A stretch of DNA of 64,000 nucleotides. It comes from Microcoleus sp. CAWBG506 (GTDB lineage: Bacteria; Cyanobacteriota; Cyanobacteriia; Cyanobacteriales; Microcoleaceae). Shown here in pieces: positions 29,305 to 39,554 of this stretch. The stretch covers positions 1 to 64,000 of the forward strand of contig JAHREW010000018.1 in the NCBI GenBank assembly GCA_020883125.1. Reading direction: 5' to 3'. Each line of letters begins with the position of its first letter. Position 1 is the stretch's first letter. The notes below the pieces were generated by a model, which was not told where the DNA came from, did not search any database, and worked only from the letters and a program-made list of their open reading frames with translations. The position numbers and the translations under genes were made by a program.

Positions 29305-30483
29305 CTAAAGTTCCTGAAAAATTGCGCCGCGCTGTTGTAGATTCACTTTCATCTCCTCGGAAAGTCCTGAATTATTTCCAAATCTGGCTGACTCAACCTT
29401 CGCACCGCCCAGATTCGTATTGGTTAAGTTTACTTCCACTAGATTTGCATTTTCCAAATTCGCGCCACTGAGGTTAGCCAAAGCTAGACTTGCTTTATAC
29501 AAATCTGCACCTTTCAAATCGGCATTTCCTAAGAAAGCGCCGCTCAAATCTGCACCGCTGAATTTGGCATTTTGGAGGTTGGCTTCGCTGAAATCAGCGT
29601 CGCTTAAGTCTGCACCCCGGAAATTGGCGCGATCGAGATTTGCACTACTAAAATCCACTGCATTCAAAGTCGTTCCCCGCAGGTTAGCACCCGCGAAATC
29701 CTCTGCTGGATTAAGATTGGCGATTTTTGCTAATTCCGCAAAGTCTGCTGTTTCAGCGGAGATAATACGATCGACCATTTCCTGCAATAGCGCTTCCTCA
29801 GTTTGCGGAACAATTTCCACATCGCGCCTTTTCAACGCCGATGAATCGTCACACAATATGGCAAAACTCAGAGCTGGCTGGAGTTGATTTGTTGCCAAAT
29901 ATAATGTCAGGATTCTTTCTAAAATTGAATGTTGATTTGGGGTAATGTCGTGGGGCCACAAACCTTCGGCATCTGTGACATAAATATCTTCTTTTGCAAC
30001 TTTAAAAACTGCTTCAATCCTAAAATTTGGTGCTGTTAATTCTCCTATTTTCGCACTTTTTAGCAACCCTTTTAATAGAGGATTTCCGCGTTTAACTTCA
30101 AATTTCCAAGCAGGTTCTGTATCGTCTCCCATGAGGGAAGCGTGGCAAAATGTGTAGTCCGTTTCATCTGTTTCTTCCCGATCGCTGGCTCCCTCGCCCC
30201 GCTGATTTTCTGGCTTTTTTTCTATGGGCAATAGCTTGAAATCACCGGCTAACTGACACGCTCCCAGGGGAATTTCGGTGTTTGCCAAATTTAATTTGAG
30301 CGTACCTGATTGTAGTCCAAATTTGACCATGCCACCGAGCAAAGGTTGCCAATGTTCGTTAAAATTGAGGCTGACGTAAAGGTCTAGGTGCTGGGTTGCT
30401 GTTGCAGCAGATGATACTGGAATTGCTTCTAATTGCATCCACAAGCAATCTGGATATTTGTTATGAGAATCTAGCGATCGCAT
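29305..30483 (-). CDS. Pentapeptide-repeat protein with N-terminal unknown domain
   Basis: A(D/N)LXX repeats 'ANLRGTTLNAVDFSSANLDRANFRGADLSDADFSEANL'. Confidence 0.88.
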   Translation of the reverse strand: MRSLDSHNKYPDCLWMQLEAIPVSSAATATQHLDLYVSLNFNEHWQPLLGGMVKFGLQSGTLKLNLANTEIPLGACQLAGDFKLLPIEKKPENQRGEGASDREETDETDYTFCHASLMGDDTEPAWKFEVKRGNPLLKGLLKSAKIGELTAPNFRIEAVFKVAKEDIYVTDAEGLWPHDITPNQHSILERILTLYLATNQLQPALSFAILCDDSSALKRRDVEIVPQTEEALLQEMVDRIISAETADFAELAKIANLNPAEDFAGANLRGTTLNAVDFSSANLDRANFRGADLSDADFSEANLQNAKFSGADLSGAFLGNADLKGADLYKASLALANLSGANLENANLVEVNLTNTNLGGAKVESARFGNNSGLSEEMKVNLQQRGAIFQEL

Positions 30484-31074
30484 ATCGGGTAGAATTGCTG
30501 GCGCTACCAGCTTGTAATTAAAAATTTTATTACTGTCTAATCCCTAATCTATCACAATGGAGCATTTTTTTCTAGGTTGAATTTGTAAACTTTGTTGGAT
30601 TTTCAGGACTTACGCAAAAAACCAGGTTTTTGAGAAAAAAACGATGATTGTGTAGGGGTAGTGCCAAGAATGCCCACCCCCCTCATATCAGTTTTTTATG
30701 AGGCTGCTCCTGAATCTGATCCCCCCTAGCCCCCCTGGTGGGAGGGGGGGACAAGATTCTTCTCAAAGTCCCCCTTGCTTTCGGGGGATGCGAGGGGGAT
30801 CTAGATCTGTGCAACTTCACATTAAATTGGTATCATATCAATTCCGGTTGTATCGGAATGATTTAACCGCGAAGGCGCTTATGACGCGAAGGAAGATAAG
30901 AGAGAGTCCAAGAGGGCCGGCACGGGGGCACGGCACGGCCCATACCAACAATCAAACAGCCCTGCTGGCGAGGGAGGATGGGGGAAATTCGGGAAAAAGC
31001 AAGAGTGGTGATACAGCAAGATGTTTAGCCATTGAGATAGGATCGCGAAATACTAAAGACAAATCCAGAAAATT

Positions 31075-32241
31075 CTACTCAAAAATTCCGCCACCCTCCA
31101 TTAACTCAATTTTTAACCCTTCAGAAAGACCCAAACAACCAGCAAACTTGGCATTTTTTACCACAATATTTTTCAAATCCGCACGGCTCAAATCAGCACC
31201 ATTCAAATTGGCACCGCTCAAATTAACACCGCTCATATCAGAATTTCGGAAATCAGCACCCTGCAAATTGGCACCAGCCAAATTCGCATTGGGTAAATAA
31301 GCACTGCTCAAATTTGCGTTAGTTAAATTGGCATTTTCCAAATTAGCCCGTGGCAACTTTGTCCGCAAGTCAGCACCGCTCAAATCAGCATCATTGAGTT
31401 CGCTATCGCGCAAATTAGCATTGCATAAAGTAGCATTAATTAACAGAGCACCGCTCAGCAAAGCACCGCTGAGATCTGCTAGGGTAAAATCTACACCGCT
31501 GAGGTTTGCATTCCGCAAATTTGCTCCGGCAAAATCAGCATATTGCAAGTCAAAATTACTTAAATCTTCTCCGGCAAAATCTTCCACCGGATTCAAACCA
31601 ACCATTTCTGCAAGTTGTACAAAATCGTTATTTTCCTGACTTAAAAACAGTTGTCGCACGATCGCCAATTGTTGCTGTCGGTAGTAGTTAGCTTGCTCGT
31701 AATTTGCTAAATACTTGTAAGCTAGCTTCAAATTCTTGAGGGCGTGGCGTTCAATGCGATCGTCGGAGCTCGCGCGGGCGAGCTCCAACTGCTGATGATA
31801 GCACTGGAGCGCACCAGGCAAATCTCCTTTGGCATCGAAAGCTAAGGCCAAATTACCCAAAGCTTCTTCTTCCCCGCGATTGTCTCCCGTTTCGCGCGCG
31901 ATCGCCAAACGCTGCTGCTGGTATTCAATCGCACCGTCAAAGTTCGACTGAGCACAGCAAGCATTGCCCAGATTGCCCAAAGCATTCGCCTCACCGCGGC
32001 GATCGCCAATTTCCCGCGCTAACACCAAATGCTGTTGATAGCAGTCGATCGCACGCGCCAAATCTCCCAGGGCTTCATAAGCAACTCCCATATTTCCCAG
32101 CGCCGCACCCGATCGACGTTTGTCATCGATTTCCCGATACAGACTCAGCGCCTGTCCCCAAGATTCCAGCGCTGCCTCAAATTCTCGTGCCTGATATTGG
32201 GAAATTCCCTGTTTGATTAGGTCATTAGCTTGTGGGGTCAT
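31075..32241 (-). CDS. TPR + pentapeptide-repeat protein
   Basis: TPR units 'ALGNLGNACCAQSNFDGAIEYQQQRLAIARE' followed by A(D/N)LXX repeats. Confidence 0.9.
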   Translation of the reverse strand: MTPQANDLIKQGISQYQAREFEAALESWGQALSLYREIDDKRRSGAALGNMGVAYEALGDLARAIDCYQQHLVLAREIGDRRGEANALGNLGNACCAQSNFDGAIEYQQQRLAIARETGDNRGEEEALGNLALAFDAKGDLPGALQCYHQQLELARASSDDRIERHALKNLKLAYKYLANYEQANYYRQQQLAIVRQLFLSQENNDFVQLAEMVGLNPVEDFAGEDLSNFDLQYADFAGANLRNANLSGVDFTLADLSGALLSGALLINATLCNANLRDSELNDADLSGADLRTKLPRANLENANLTNANLSSAYLPNANLAGANLQGADFRNSDMSGVNLSGANLNGADLSRADLKNIVVKNAKFAGCLGLSEGLKIELMEGGGIFE

Positions 32242-32277
32242 AATTATAAAAATTAGTGAAATTTTTAAGTGACATCT

Positions 32278-32308
32278 CCCACATCAACTGAGTACAGTAT
32301 GATGTGGG
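32278..32308. repeat. Hairpin at right end of IS200/IS605-type remnant
   Basis: CCCACATCA-actgagtacagta-TGATGTGGG. Confidence 0.55.
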
Positions 32309-33203
32309 CTTCTTGCAGCCCGATGAAGGGTATGCAAAATTTCCTTTACGGTACTGTCATCCATAGTTCCTACTACAGAAAAATTCCCGTTACGGCGTTT
32401 TATACTGGGGAAAATGTCCAACCCCAGTTTCTTCAAGTTAATCGCGGCATTTATATCACGATCGACCATTAAAGAATGTTGTTCATCCCAATATTCTCGA
32501 ATATTACAATCGGTGAAAACAATTTCATTCCGATAGCACAGAAGCATTGAGGTGTATGCAGGTTTTTGCGAAACACAGAAGCATCTTCAAGCATTAACTG
32601 AATAAACCAACCATCAACCTTCCTAGTAACACTAGCTTGCTTGATGGTAAATCCATCAGGAATTGAGCGGTGCATCCGAACTTTTACGACACCTAACTTT
32701 GGCAATCGAACATACATCCAATTCTTGCGAACCAGTTTTATCCAATCACTGTTAGCCGTCGAAAAAGTCATCGTGCGATAATCGGCTTCAGTCTTGAATC
32801 GGGGCTTACCCGATCGCCCACCCTTGCTGTCCCCAGCGATCGACCGTTCAAAGGCTTTATCTACTCGCTTAGAAACATCTTGCAAGATGGTTGAGTCTAC
32901 CTGTTTAAAATCTAGTAGATCGCCACTATGAAAGACTTTTACAAAATCCTTTTTAAGAATCGGCAATTGTTTTTTTTGTGAGTAGTAGTTGGGTTTTTCC
33001 CTAGGCGCAGAGATACTAACAATCAACGGACAAGCATTTACAGTAGTGCGGTTCATTTCCCACCAATCAAAACGATCGCCTAGCTGGCGATTATACCAGT
33101 AACGGCAAATCCTTAGCCAATGGTTAAGAGTGAGCTTTTGCTTGATGTCGGGATCAAACTGATACTGATATGTTGTCCTCATTGCGTTACGAACTTTACG
33201 CAT
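32284..33203 (-). pseudogene. TnpB-family (IS200/IS605 OrfB) remnant
   Basis: N-terminal HTH/WED-like 'YQYQFDPDIKQKLTLNHWLRICRYWYNRQLGDR' to 'VTRKVDGWFIQLMLED'; RuvC centre missing; RuvC-III-like 'LMVDRDINAAINLKKLGLDI' in another frame. Confidence 0.85.
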
Positions 33204-33450
33204 TTATTGAGTAGGAAAATAGCATAAAATGCTGCACTGTGTCAAGCAATTGAATAATTATATTGAACAGTAAAATTAATTTATTAAATGCTGAAAAAAA
33301 AGCCAAAAAATAAAAATGCCAAAAAAATAGAGAGTCGCCTAAGCGACTCTCCTTGCCATCAGGGTGCATCTACATAACACAATATATCATATCTGCAATG
33401 AGGGGTCAACCCCCTTTTTTAAAAAAATCACAGCCGAGAAATCGGGGATA

Positions 33451-33494
33451 TATAGCAGTCGCCTTGGCGGCTAATGCGCTTGGCGACTGCAATA
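33451..33494. repeat. Short ~44-bp TIR palindrome abutting MITE copy 3
   Basis: TATAGCAGTCGCCTTGGCG...CGCTTGGCGACTGCAATA. Confidence 0.7.
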
Positions 33495-33620
33495 TAGCAA
33501 CTGCCAAGGCGATTAGGGCAGATTTTGTAGGGGCGGGTTCACCGATATCTTTCATCGGTATAGACAAATTCTATAAACCCGCCCCCACCCCACGACTTAA
33601 CCACCCTGGCGGTTGCAATA
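33493..33620. mobile_element. 128-bp TA-flanked MITE-like element, copy 3 (intergenic)
   Basis: Near-identical to copies 1 and 2; right end ATA instead of TATA. Confidence 0.9.
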
Positions 33621-33741
33621 CAAACAAAACCCGCCGAAAGCGGGTTGAAGAATAGACATCTAAATTATTGTGGAACAGGCTGTTTAGGCCTGTTCAAAAC
33701 CAACTGCTGAGGAGCAGTCTAATTATTTGGGACTAAGTGCT

Positions 33742-35226
33742 TTAGCCGTTGAGCTTGTTGGCTAGCAACTCATTGGTCAATTTGGGATCTGCCCTACCAC
33801 CAGTCTCCTTCATCACCTTGCCGACAAAAAAGCCCAACAGCTTAGTTTTACCAGCCCGGTACTGTTCGAGCTCCTTGGGATTGGCTGCCAAAACAGCATC
33901 GATCGCCCGATCGATCGCACCAGTATCGGAAATTTGGATCAAACCCTTGCTCTCAACCAACTGTTGCGGAGAACCGCCCAAGGCTAGCAACTCCGGTAAA
34001 ATATCCTTAGCGATTTTGCCACTGATCGTGCCAGCCTCAATTAGCTTCAGCAGTTCGGCCAAATTATCTGGTTTGAAAGGAATTTTAGCGATCGCCACTT
34101 GTTCGTTTTTGAGATAAGCAGTGATATCGCCCATCACCCAATTGGCAGCTTGCTTAGGCGCAGCCCCAGCGGCGATCGCCTCCTCAAAATACTCTGCTAC
34201 TGCTTTGTCATCAGTCAACACCCGCGCGTCATAGGGAGAAAGACTCAGTTGAGTTTCGTAGCGATCGCGCTTTTCGGCCGGCAATTCTGGCAATTGAGCT
34301 TGCCAATCTGTCAACTGAGCCATCGAAACCTCGATCGGAGGCAAATCCGGTTCCGGGAAATAGCGGTAATCGCTTGCCCCTTCCTTCATCCGCATACTAA
34401 AAGTACACTGTTTGTTTTCATCCCAAAGTCGCGTTTCTTGGAATATGGTTTCGCCGTTTTCCAAAGCTTGAATTTGGCGCTCGATCTCATAATCGATCGC
34501 CCGTTCGATCGCATTAAAAGAGTTCATATTTTTAATTTCCACTTTCGTGCCGAACTCTTTCCTACCCACCGGGCGCACCGAAATATTCACATCGCAGCGC
34601 AGGGAACCTTCCTGCATATTCCCGTCGCCCACACCAATATAGCGGACGATCCGGCGCAATTCTTGACCGTATTCCGCTGCTTCTGCGCCCGATCGCAAAT
34701 CTGGTTCCGAGACAATTTCGATCAAAGGCACACCAGCGCGATTGTAATCTACCATAGAATAAGTAGAACCGCTGAGTCGATCGCTGCCACCGTGCACCAA
34801 TTTTCCCGCATCTTCCTCCATGTGCAAGCGAGTGATCCCGATTTTTTTGCGAGTCGAATTCCCTGCTTCATCAACCAATTCAATTTCGAGCCAACCGTTA
34901 GTGGCGATCGGCAAATCAAACTGAGAAATTTGATAATTTTTCGGCAAATCCGGGTAAAAGTATTGCTTGCGATCGAACTTACTGTAAGGTGCGATTTCGC
35001 AGTGCAGAGCCAGCCCTGCTTTCACCGCATACTCCAGCACTTTCTCATTTAAGACAGGCAACACTCCGGGCATTCCCATACAAATTGGGTCAATATTAGT
35101 GTTGGGAACACCACCAAATTCTGTGGAAGAACTCGAAAAAATTTTAGTCTTCGTACTCAATTGGCAGTGAGTTTCCAAACCAATAACGGCTTCGTACTCA
35201 GTTTTAACTTTTGCAACAACAGTCAT
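33742..35226 (-). CDS. gatB: Aspartyl/glutamyl-tRNA(Asn/Gln) amidotransferase subunit B
   Basis: '[52 protein letters not shown]', '[20 protein letters not shown]'. Confidence 0.97.
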   Translation of the reverse strand: MTVVAKVKTEYEAVIGLETHCQLSTKTKIFSSSSTEFGGVPNTNIDPICMGMPGVLPVLNEKVLEYAVKAGLALHCEIAPYSKFDRKQYFYPDLPKNYQISQFDLPIATNGWLEIELVDEAGNSTRKKIGITRLHMEEDAGKLVHGGSDRLSGSTYSMVDYNRAGVPLIEIVSEPDLRSGAEAAEYGQELRRIVRYIGVGDGNMQEGSLRCDVNISVRPVGRKEFGTKVEIKNMNSFNAIERAIDYEIERQIQALENGETIFQETRLWDENKQCTFSMRMKEGASDYRYFPEPDLPPIEVSMAQLTDWQAQLPELPAEKRDRYETQLSLSPYDARVLTDDKAVAEYFEEAIAAGAAPKQAANWVMGDITAYLKNEQVAIAKIPFKPDNLAELLKLIEAGTISGKIAKDILPELLALGGSPQQLVESKGLIQISDTGAIDRAIDAVLAANPKELEQYRAGKTKLLGFFVGKVMKETGGRADPKLTNELLANKLNG

Positions 35227-35852
35227 AAAAAAGTTCGGTAAGTGAGAAAAAGTGCGAGTTGTTAGAGCGAGGGAGGGAAACGACGCGGTTGGTTTTAACC
35301 ACAGTCAATCTTTTTTGCTATTACCACCTGGGGATTGTTTAGCGTGATGTACTTTTTAGATCGACTTTCGAGCTTGACAATTACCATCTCAAGCTGCACA
35401 ATCCTGTACGCATAATAGTTGGCTGCTATACAAATCCAAGACTTGTCTCGACATTTGCTTCTTACTTCAACGGGAGCATGGGAGCGGTTATCCCTTGGTA
35501 AGCTTTCACGATTTAGCCAACCGCGATCAATTAATTGTTCTTTCCATCGCCCCACGGGGTAATGCGCGCCATAGCTTAATTCAGTTTAAACTTTATTTGA
35601 GCTTTTGATTAACCAAAGCGATGCACCAGAGCTCAAGTACAACTCGCGCCCACAACTTTTCGATCGCCCCCAACTCCCTCACCACTTTCTGTAAAGATAT
35701 GTTAAAATTTTTCAGACTCAGCCAGTGGTAAGGCGTTGCTAGGGGAGGTTCAGCCTCGCAAACCGCAATTGCCGACCACTAGGCAAGTGTACCCTGTAGC
35801 CAGTGCCAGCTTAAGGGGTTCAGTTAATGATTAAAAATGTAAAATTTAAGAG

Positions 35853-35960
35853 TAATACCAATTTTAAAAAAGAATGCAACAGTAGTCTTGTCCCTCCCCT
35901 TTATAAGGGGGGGTTAGGGGGGGTCAAAGATTGTTGCACTATTTTAGAGAAATGGTATTA
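35853..35960. mobile_element. 108-bp MITE-like element with TAATACCA/TGGTATTA ends
   Basis: TAATACCAATTT...AGAAATGGTATTA, inner GCAACA/TGTTGC inverted repeat and C/G-rich palindromic core. Confidence 0.6.
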
Positions 35961-36027
35961 GTTGAAATATATTCTTTAAATCATTAATTGATGACCAAAA
36001 AGTAACACTTCCCTAAACATCAAAAAT

Positions 36028-39000
36028 ATGCCTGAAATTCCTGTCGGAAGTGCCACACTGTTTCCCAACAGCATCACTCAGCTAGAGCAGGCGGAATCAG
36101 CCCTAGAAACAGCTTGGGAAGAACTAGAAGCAGAAACAGCAAAAAGTATCGATCTAATAGGGCAAATCAGTCCCGAACATTCACAGAGAATAGGCGAGGG
36201 ACTTGCCACAGTTAAGCAACTGCGCCAGGAGTTAAAAACCCAAATGAAACAAGCCACCTCGCGACTAGAGTTTCACCTGGACAACTCACAGATGGCAGTT
36301 TTAGAATGGGATTGCCAATTTCGGATCGTTCAGTGGTCAGCCGGGGCAGAACGCATATTTGGCTGGAAAACAGCAGAAGTAATCGGCAAAAAATTTGAGG
36401 AATTATCAATAGTATATGAAGCGGATTTAGAGCTAGTCAACTCAGTCACAAATAAACTATTAGAGGGGCGCGAACCCCGCAATAGTTGCCACAACCGCAA
36501 CTACACTAAAGATGGAGCGGTAATTCACTGTGAATGGAACAATTCAGCACAGACAGATGCAGAAGGAAAAGTCGTTTCTATTATCTCCTTTGCCCTAGAT
36601 GTCACTGAACGGCACCGCACTCAAGAAGAACTGCGCAGGCGGGAAGAAGCTTTCAGCGCGATCGCCGAAAATGCCACCGATACCATCGCGCGGTTCGATA
36701 GAGAATTGCGCCACCTTTACGTCAACAAAGAAGTCCAACGAGCCACCGGAAAACCAGCTTCAGAATTTATTGGCAAAAGTAACAAAGAATTAGGAATGTC
36801 CCCCCAGCTTTGCAATCTGTGGGACCAAGCTTGTCTGAAAGTTTTCCGCACCGGTCAACCAGAAACCATAGAATTTGACTTTCCTACTCCCGCAGGCAAA
36901 AAATATTATCAATGTCGAGTAATTCCCGAATTTACTCAAAATAATACCGTAGAAACAGTCCTAGGCATCGCCCGTGACATCACAGATCTCAAACAAGTAG
37001 AAGCCCAGTTGCGACAAAGTGAAGCTAAATTTAGGCACGTTGTTGAATCTAACATAATCGGTATCTTTTTTTGGGATATACACGGTGAAATTACAGACGC
37101 AAACGATGCTTTTTTAAACATGATTGGATACCCGCGAGAAGACCTGGAAAACAGAAAATTGAGCTGGAAACAAATTACACCACCAGAATATATCAGCCAA
37201 GATGAAGCAAAAGTAGCAGAACTGGAAGCCACCAGCAAAGCTAGTCCCTTTGAAAAAGAATACATCCGAGGAGACGGGAGCCGTGTTCATGTCTTGCTGG
37301 GGGCTGCATTTTCCGAAGGTTCTCAGGAGTTTGGTGTCAGTTTTGTGCTGGACTTGACTCAGACAAAACAGGCAGAAACCGAACTCAAAAGAAATCAAGA
37401 ACTTTTGGAAAGTATCCTAAAAACTATTCCCAACTTTCTCTATATTTATGATGTATTAGAAAATAAAAATATTTATGCAAATCAAGCAGCATTATCTATA
37501 TTTGGCTACTCTTCACAAGAGTTGCAAAACATGGGTAATGCAGCCCTGTCAACCTTAATTCATCCTGACGATATGTCAAAATTAATAGCCGGTATGCAGC
37601 GACTAGCAAACAGCCAAAACATTCACGAAACAGATGATATAGACTACAGAATCCAACATAAAAATGGGGAATGGCGTTGGGTACACGATCGCTCTACAAT
37701 CTTTAAAAGAACCCCAGACGGACAAATTAAGCAAGTTATCGGCTCTGTACTCGATATCAGCGATCGCAAACAAGCCGAAGCATCATTAAAACAACAAAAA
37801 GAACTGCTGCAAACTATCTTCGACAACGTACCAGTCACGATCGCATTCTTGGGCGACAGCGGTGAAATAGAGTGGGTCAACCGGTACTGGGAACAATTGT
37901 TCGGCTGGAGTTGTGAAGCAATGAAAGGCCGCGATATCTTTGCCGAATTTTATCCCCAGCCAGAATACCGCCAATACATTTTGGATGAAATCCAAGCAGC
38001 CAATAAGAAGTGGACCGACTTTAAAACTAGAGTTAGAGATGGGCGGATTATTGACACTTCATGGGCAAGTATTCGTCTTTCTGACGGGAGATGTATCGGC
38101 ATTGGTCAAGATATCACCGAACGCAAACAAGCGGAAGCTGAACTCCAAGAACTTAACGAAACTTTAGAAGCTCAAGTCGCCCAGCGTACCGCTGAACTAG
38201 AGACTTTTTTTGATGCTTTGCCCGATCGCATTTTTGTTGTAGAACGCGAAAATATGCGTCAGCCTTTTGTGAACAAAGCTCTGGCAAAAATGGCTGGTTT
38301 TGCAAGTAAAAAAGAGATGCAAGGAAAGACAGTTTTTGAATGTTTCCCACCAGAGCTATCCGGAAAATTTTATCAAGAAAATATGCAGGTATTTGAATCT
38401 GGTGAAATTCTACATTTGCGGGAAAAATTTAGTTTTGAAGGGCGAATTCATTACTATGATACGTTGAAAATTCCCCTCAAAAATCCCGGAGGCGAAATTT
38501 ATGCTTTAATTGGGACTTCTCGCGATATAACTGAGTTGATTGAAACCAAAAAAGCTCTCTCAAAACGCACAGAGCAATTAGAATTTGCCAATCAAGAATT
38601 AGAATCTTTTTCTTACTCTGTGTCCCACGACTTGCGCGCTCCTTTGCGACACATTTCAGGTTTTGTCAATGCCTTGAAACAGCGACTAGAATCAATGGAT
38701 GTTCTGGGCGATCGTAAAATAGTTCATTATCTGCAAGTAATTGATGACAGTAGCCAAAAAATGAGTCTGTTGATTGACGGTTTGCTCGCACTTTCGCGGG
38801 TAGGGCGCACCGAGTTAATCCAAACTCCGATCGACCTGAGCGAGTTGGTACAAACTGCGATTAAATTGGCTCAACCCCGAACAGTCACAGATTTGACCCA
38901 AACTCCCCAAACCGTTGAATTTGAAATCGGAGATTTACCTATGGTGACGGGAGATCCTACCTTGCTCCAACAGGTGTTCAGCAACTTGATTAGCAATGCA

Positions 39001-39273
39001 GTCAAGTTTAGTCGCGGACGCAATCCAGCTACAATAGTTATTGATGCCATACCAGATGGAACAATTTTTGTCAAGGATAATGGTGTCGGTTTTGAGATGG
39101 AATATGCCGATCGACTGTTTGCAGCCTTTGAGAGATTGCACTCCCAGAGAGAATTTGAAGGCACCGGCATCGGTTTAGCGATCGCCTGGCGGATTATTCA
39201 TCGCCACGGCGGTACAATTTGGGCCGAAAGCACACCCGATCGAGGAGCAACATTTTACTTTAAACTCAATTAA
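36028..39273 (+). CDS. Multi-PAS sensor histidine kinase
   Basis: Several PAS/PAC units; H-box 'FSYSVSHDLRAPLRHISGF'; 'VKDNGVGFEMEYADRLFAAFERLHSQREFEGTGIGLAI'. Confidence 0.95.
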   Translation: MPEIPVGSATLFPNSITQLEQAESALETAWEELEAETAKSIDLIGQISPEHSQRIGEGLATVKQLRQELKTQMKQATSRLEFHLDNSQMAVLEWDCQFRIVQWSAGAERIFGWKTAEVIGKKFEELSIVYEADLELVNSVTNKLLEGREPRNSCHNRNYTKDGAVIHCEWNNSAQTDAEGKVVSIISFALDVTERHRTQEELRRREEAFSAIAENATDTIARFDRELRHLYVNKEVQRATGKPASEFIGKSNKELGMSPQLCNLWDQACLKVFRTGQPETIEFDFPTPAGKKYYQCRVIPEFTQNNTVETVLGIARDITDLKQVEAQLRQSEAKFRHVVESNIIGIFFWDIHGEITDANDAFLNMIGYPREDLENRKLSWKQITPPEYISQDEAKVAELEATSKASPFEKEYIRGDGSRVHVLLGAAFSEGSQEFGVSFVLDLTQTKQAETELKRNQELLESILKTIPNFLYIYDVLENKNIYANQAALSIFGYSSQELQNMGNAALSTLIHPDDMSKLIAGMQRLANSQNIHETDDIDYRIQHKNGEWRWVHDRSTIFKRTPDGQIKQVIGSVLDISDRKQAEASLKQQKELLQTIFDNVPVTIAFLGDSGEIEWVNRYWEQLFGWSCEAMKGRDIFAEFYPQPEYRQYILDEIQAANKKWTDFKTRVRDGRIIDTSWASIRLSDGRCIGIGQDITERKQAEAELQELNETLEAQVAQRTAELETFFDALPDRIFVVERENMRQPFVNKALAKMAGFASKKEMQGKTVFECFPPELSGKFYQENMQVFESGEILHLREKFSFEGRIHYYDTLKIPLKNPGGEIYALIGTSRDITELIETKKALSKRTEQLEFANQELESFSYSVSHDLRAPLRHISGFVNALKQRLESMDVLGDRKIVHYLQVIDDSSQKMSLLIDGLLALSRVGRTELIQTPIDLSELVQTAIKLAQPRTVTDLTQTPQTVEFEIGDLPMVTGDPTLLQQVFSNLISNAVKFSRGRNPATIVIDAIPDGTIFVKDNGVGFEMEYADRLFAAFERLHSQREFEGTGIGLAIAWRIIHRHGGTIWAESTPDRGATFYFKLN

Positions 39274-39554
39274 ACAGTCTCAACCTTTTTTCCGGTCTAG
39301 GACGAGCTTATTTCATTTGTAAACAAGATTTTTTAAAGCCCTACCACAGGATGCAAAGCAAAAGCACAGAGAACATAAAGAGAAGTTCACAAATCATTTA
39401 ATATTGGTATATACTATTACATATTTCAGGGTAATGACTGACTCAAGTCAGTCGCCATTAGTTAGTCAAAGTATTGACAGCAAAATAAATAATCTTGCTA
39501 AATTAAACCAAATATACAAAAAATTAAATCAACTACTATCAATATAAAAATACA

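Noticed and set aside
29420-29887. 155-aa plus-strand ORF opposite the pentapeptide gene
   Set aside because: Lys/Ala/Ser-rich antisense shadow of A(D/N)LXX repeats; same for 30698-31300 and 31328-31639.
33353-33655. 100-aa ORF as a real gene
   Set aside because: It is the read-through of MITE copy 3 and neighbouring palindromes; no independent coding signal.
34099-35052. 317-aa plus-strand ORF
   Set aside because: Antisense to the well-supported gatB; no family-like sequence.
35295-35555. 86-aa minus-strand ORF downstream of the gatB start
   Set aside because: No recognised motif and no neighbour support; left unannotated.
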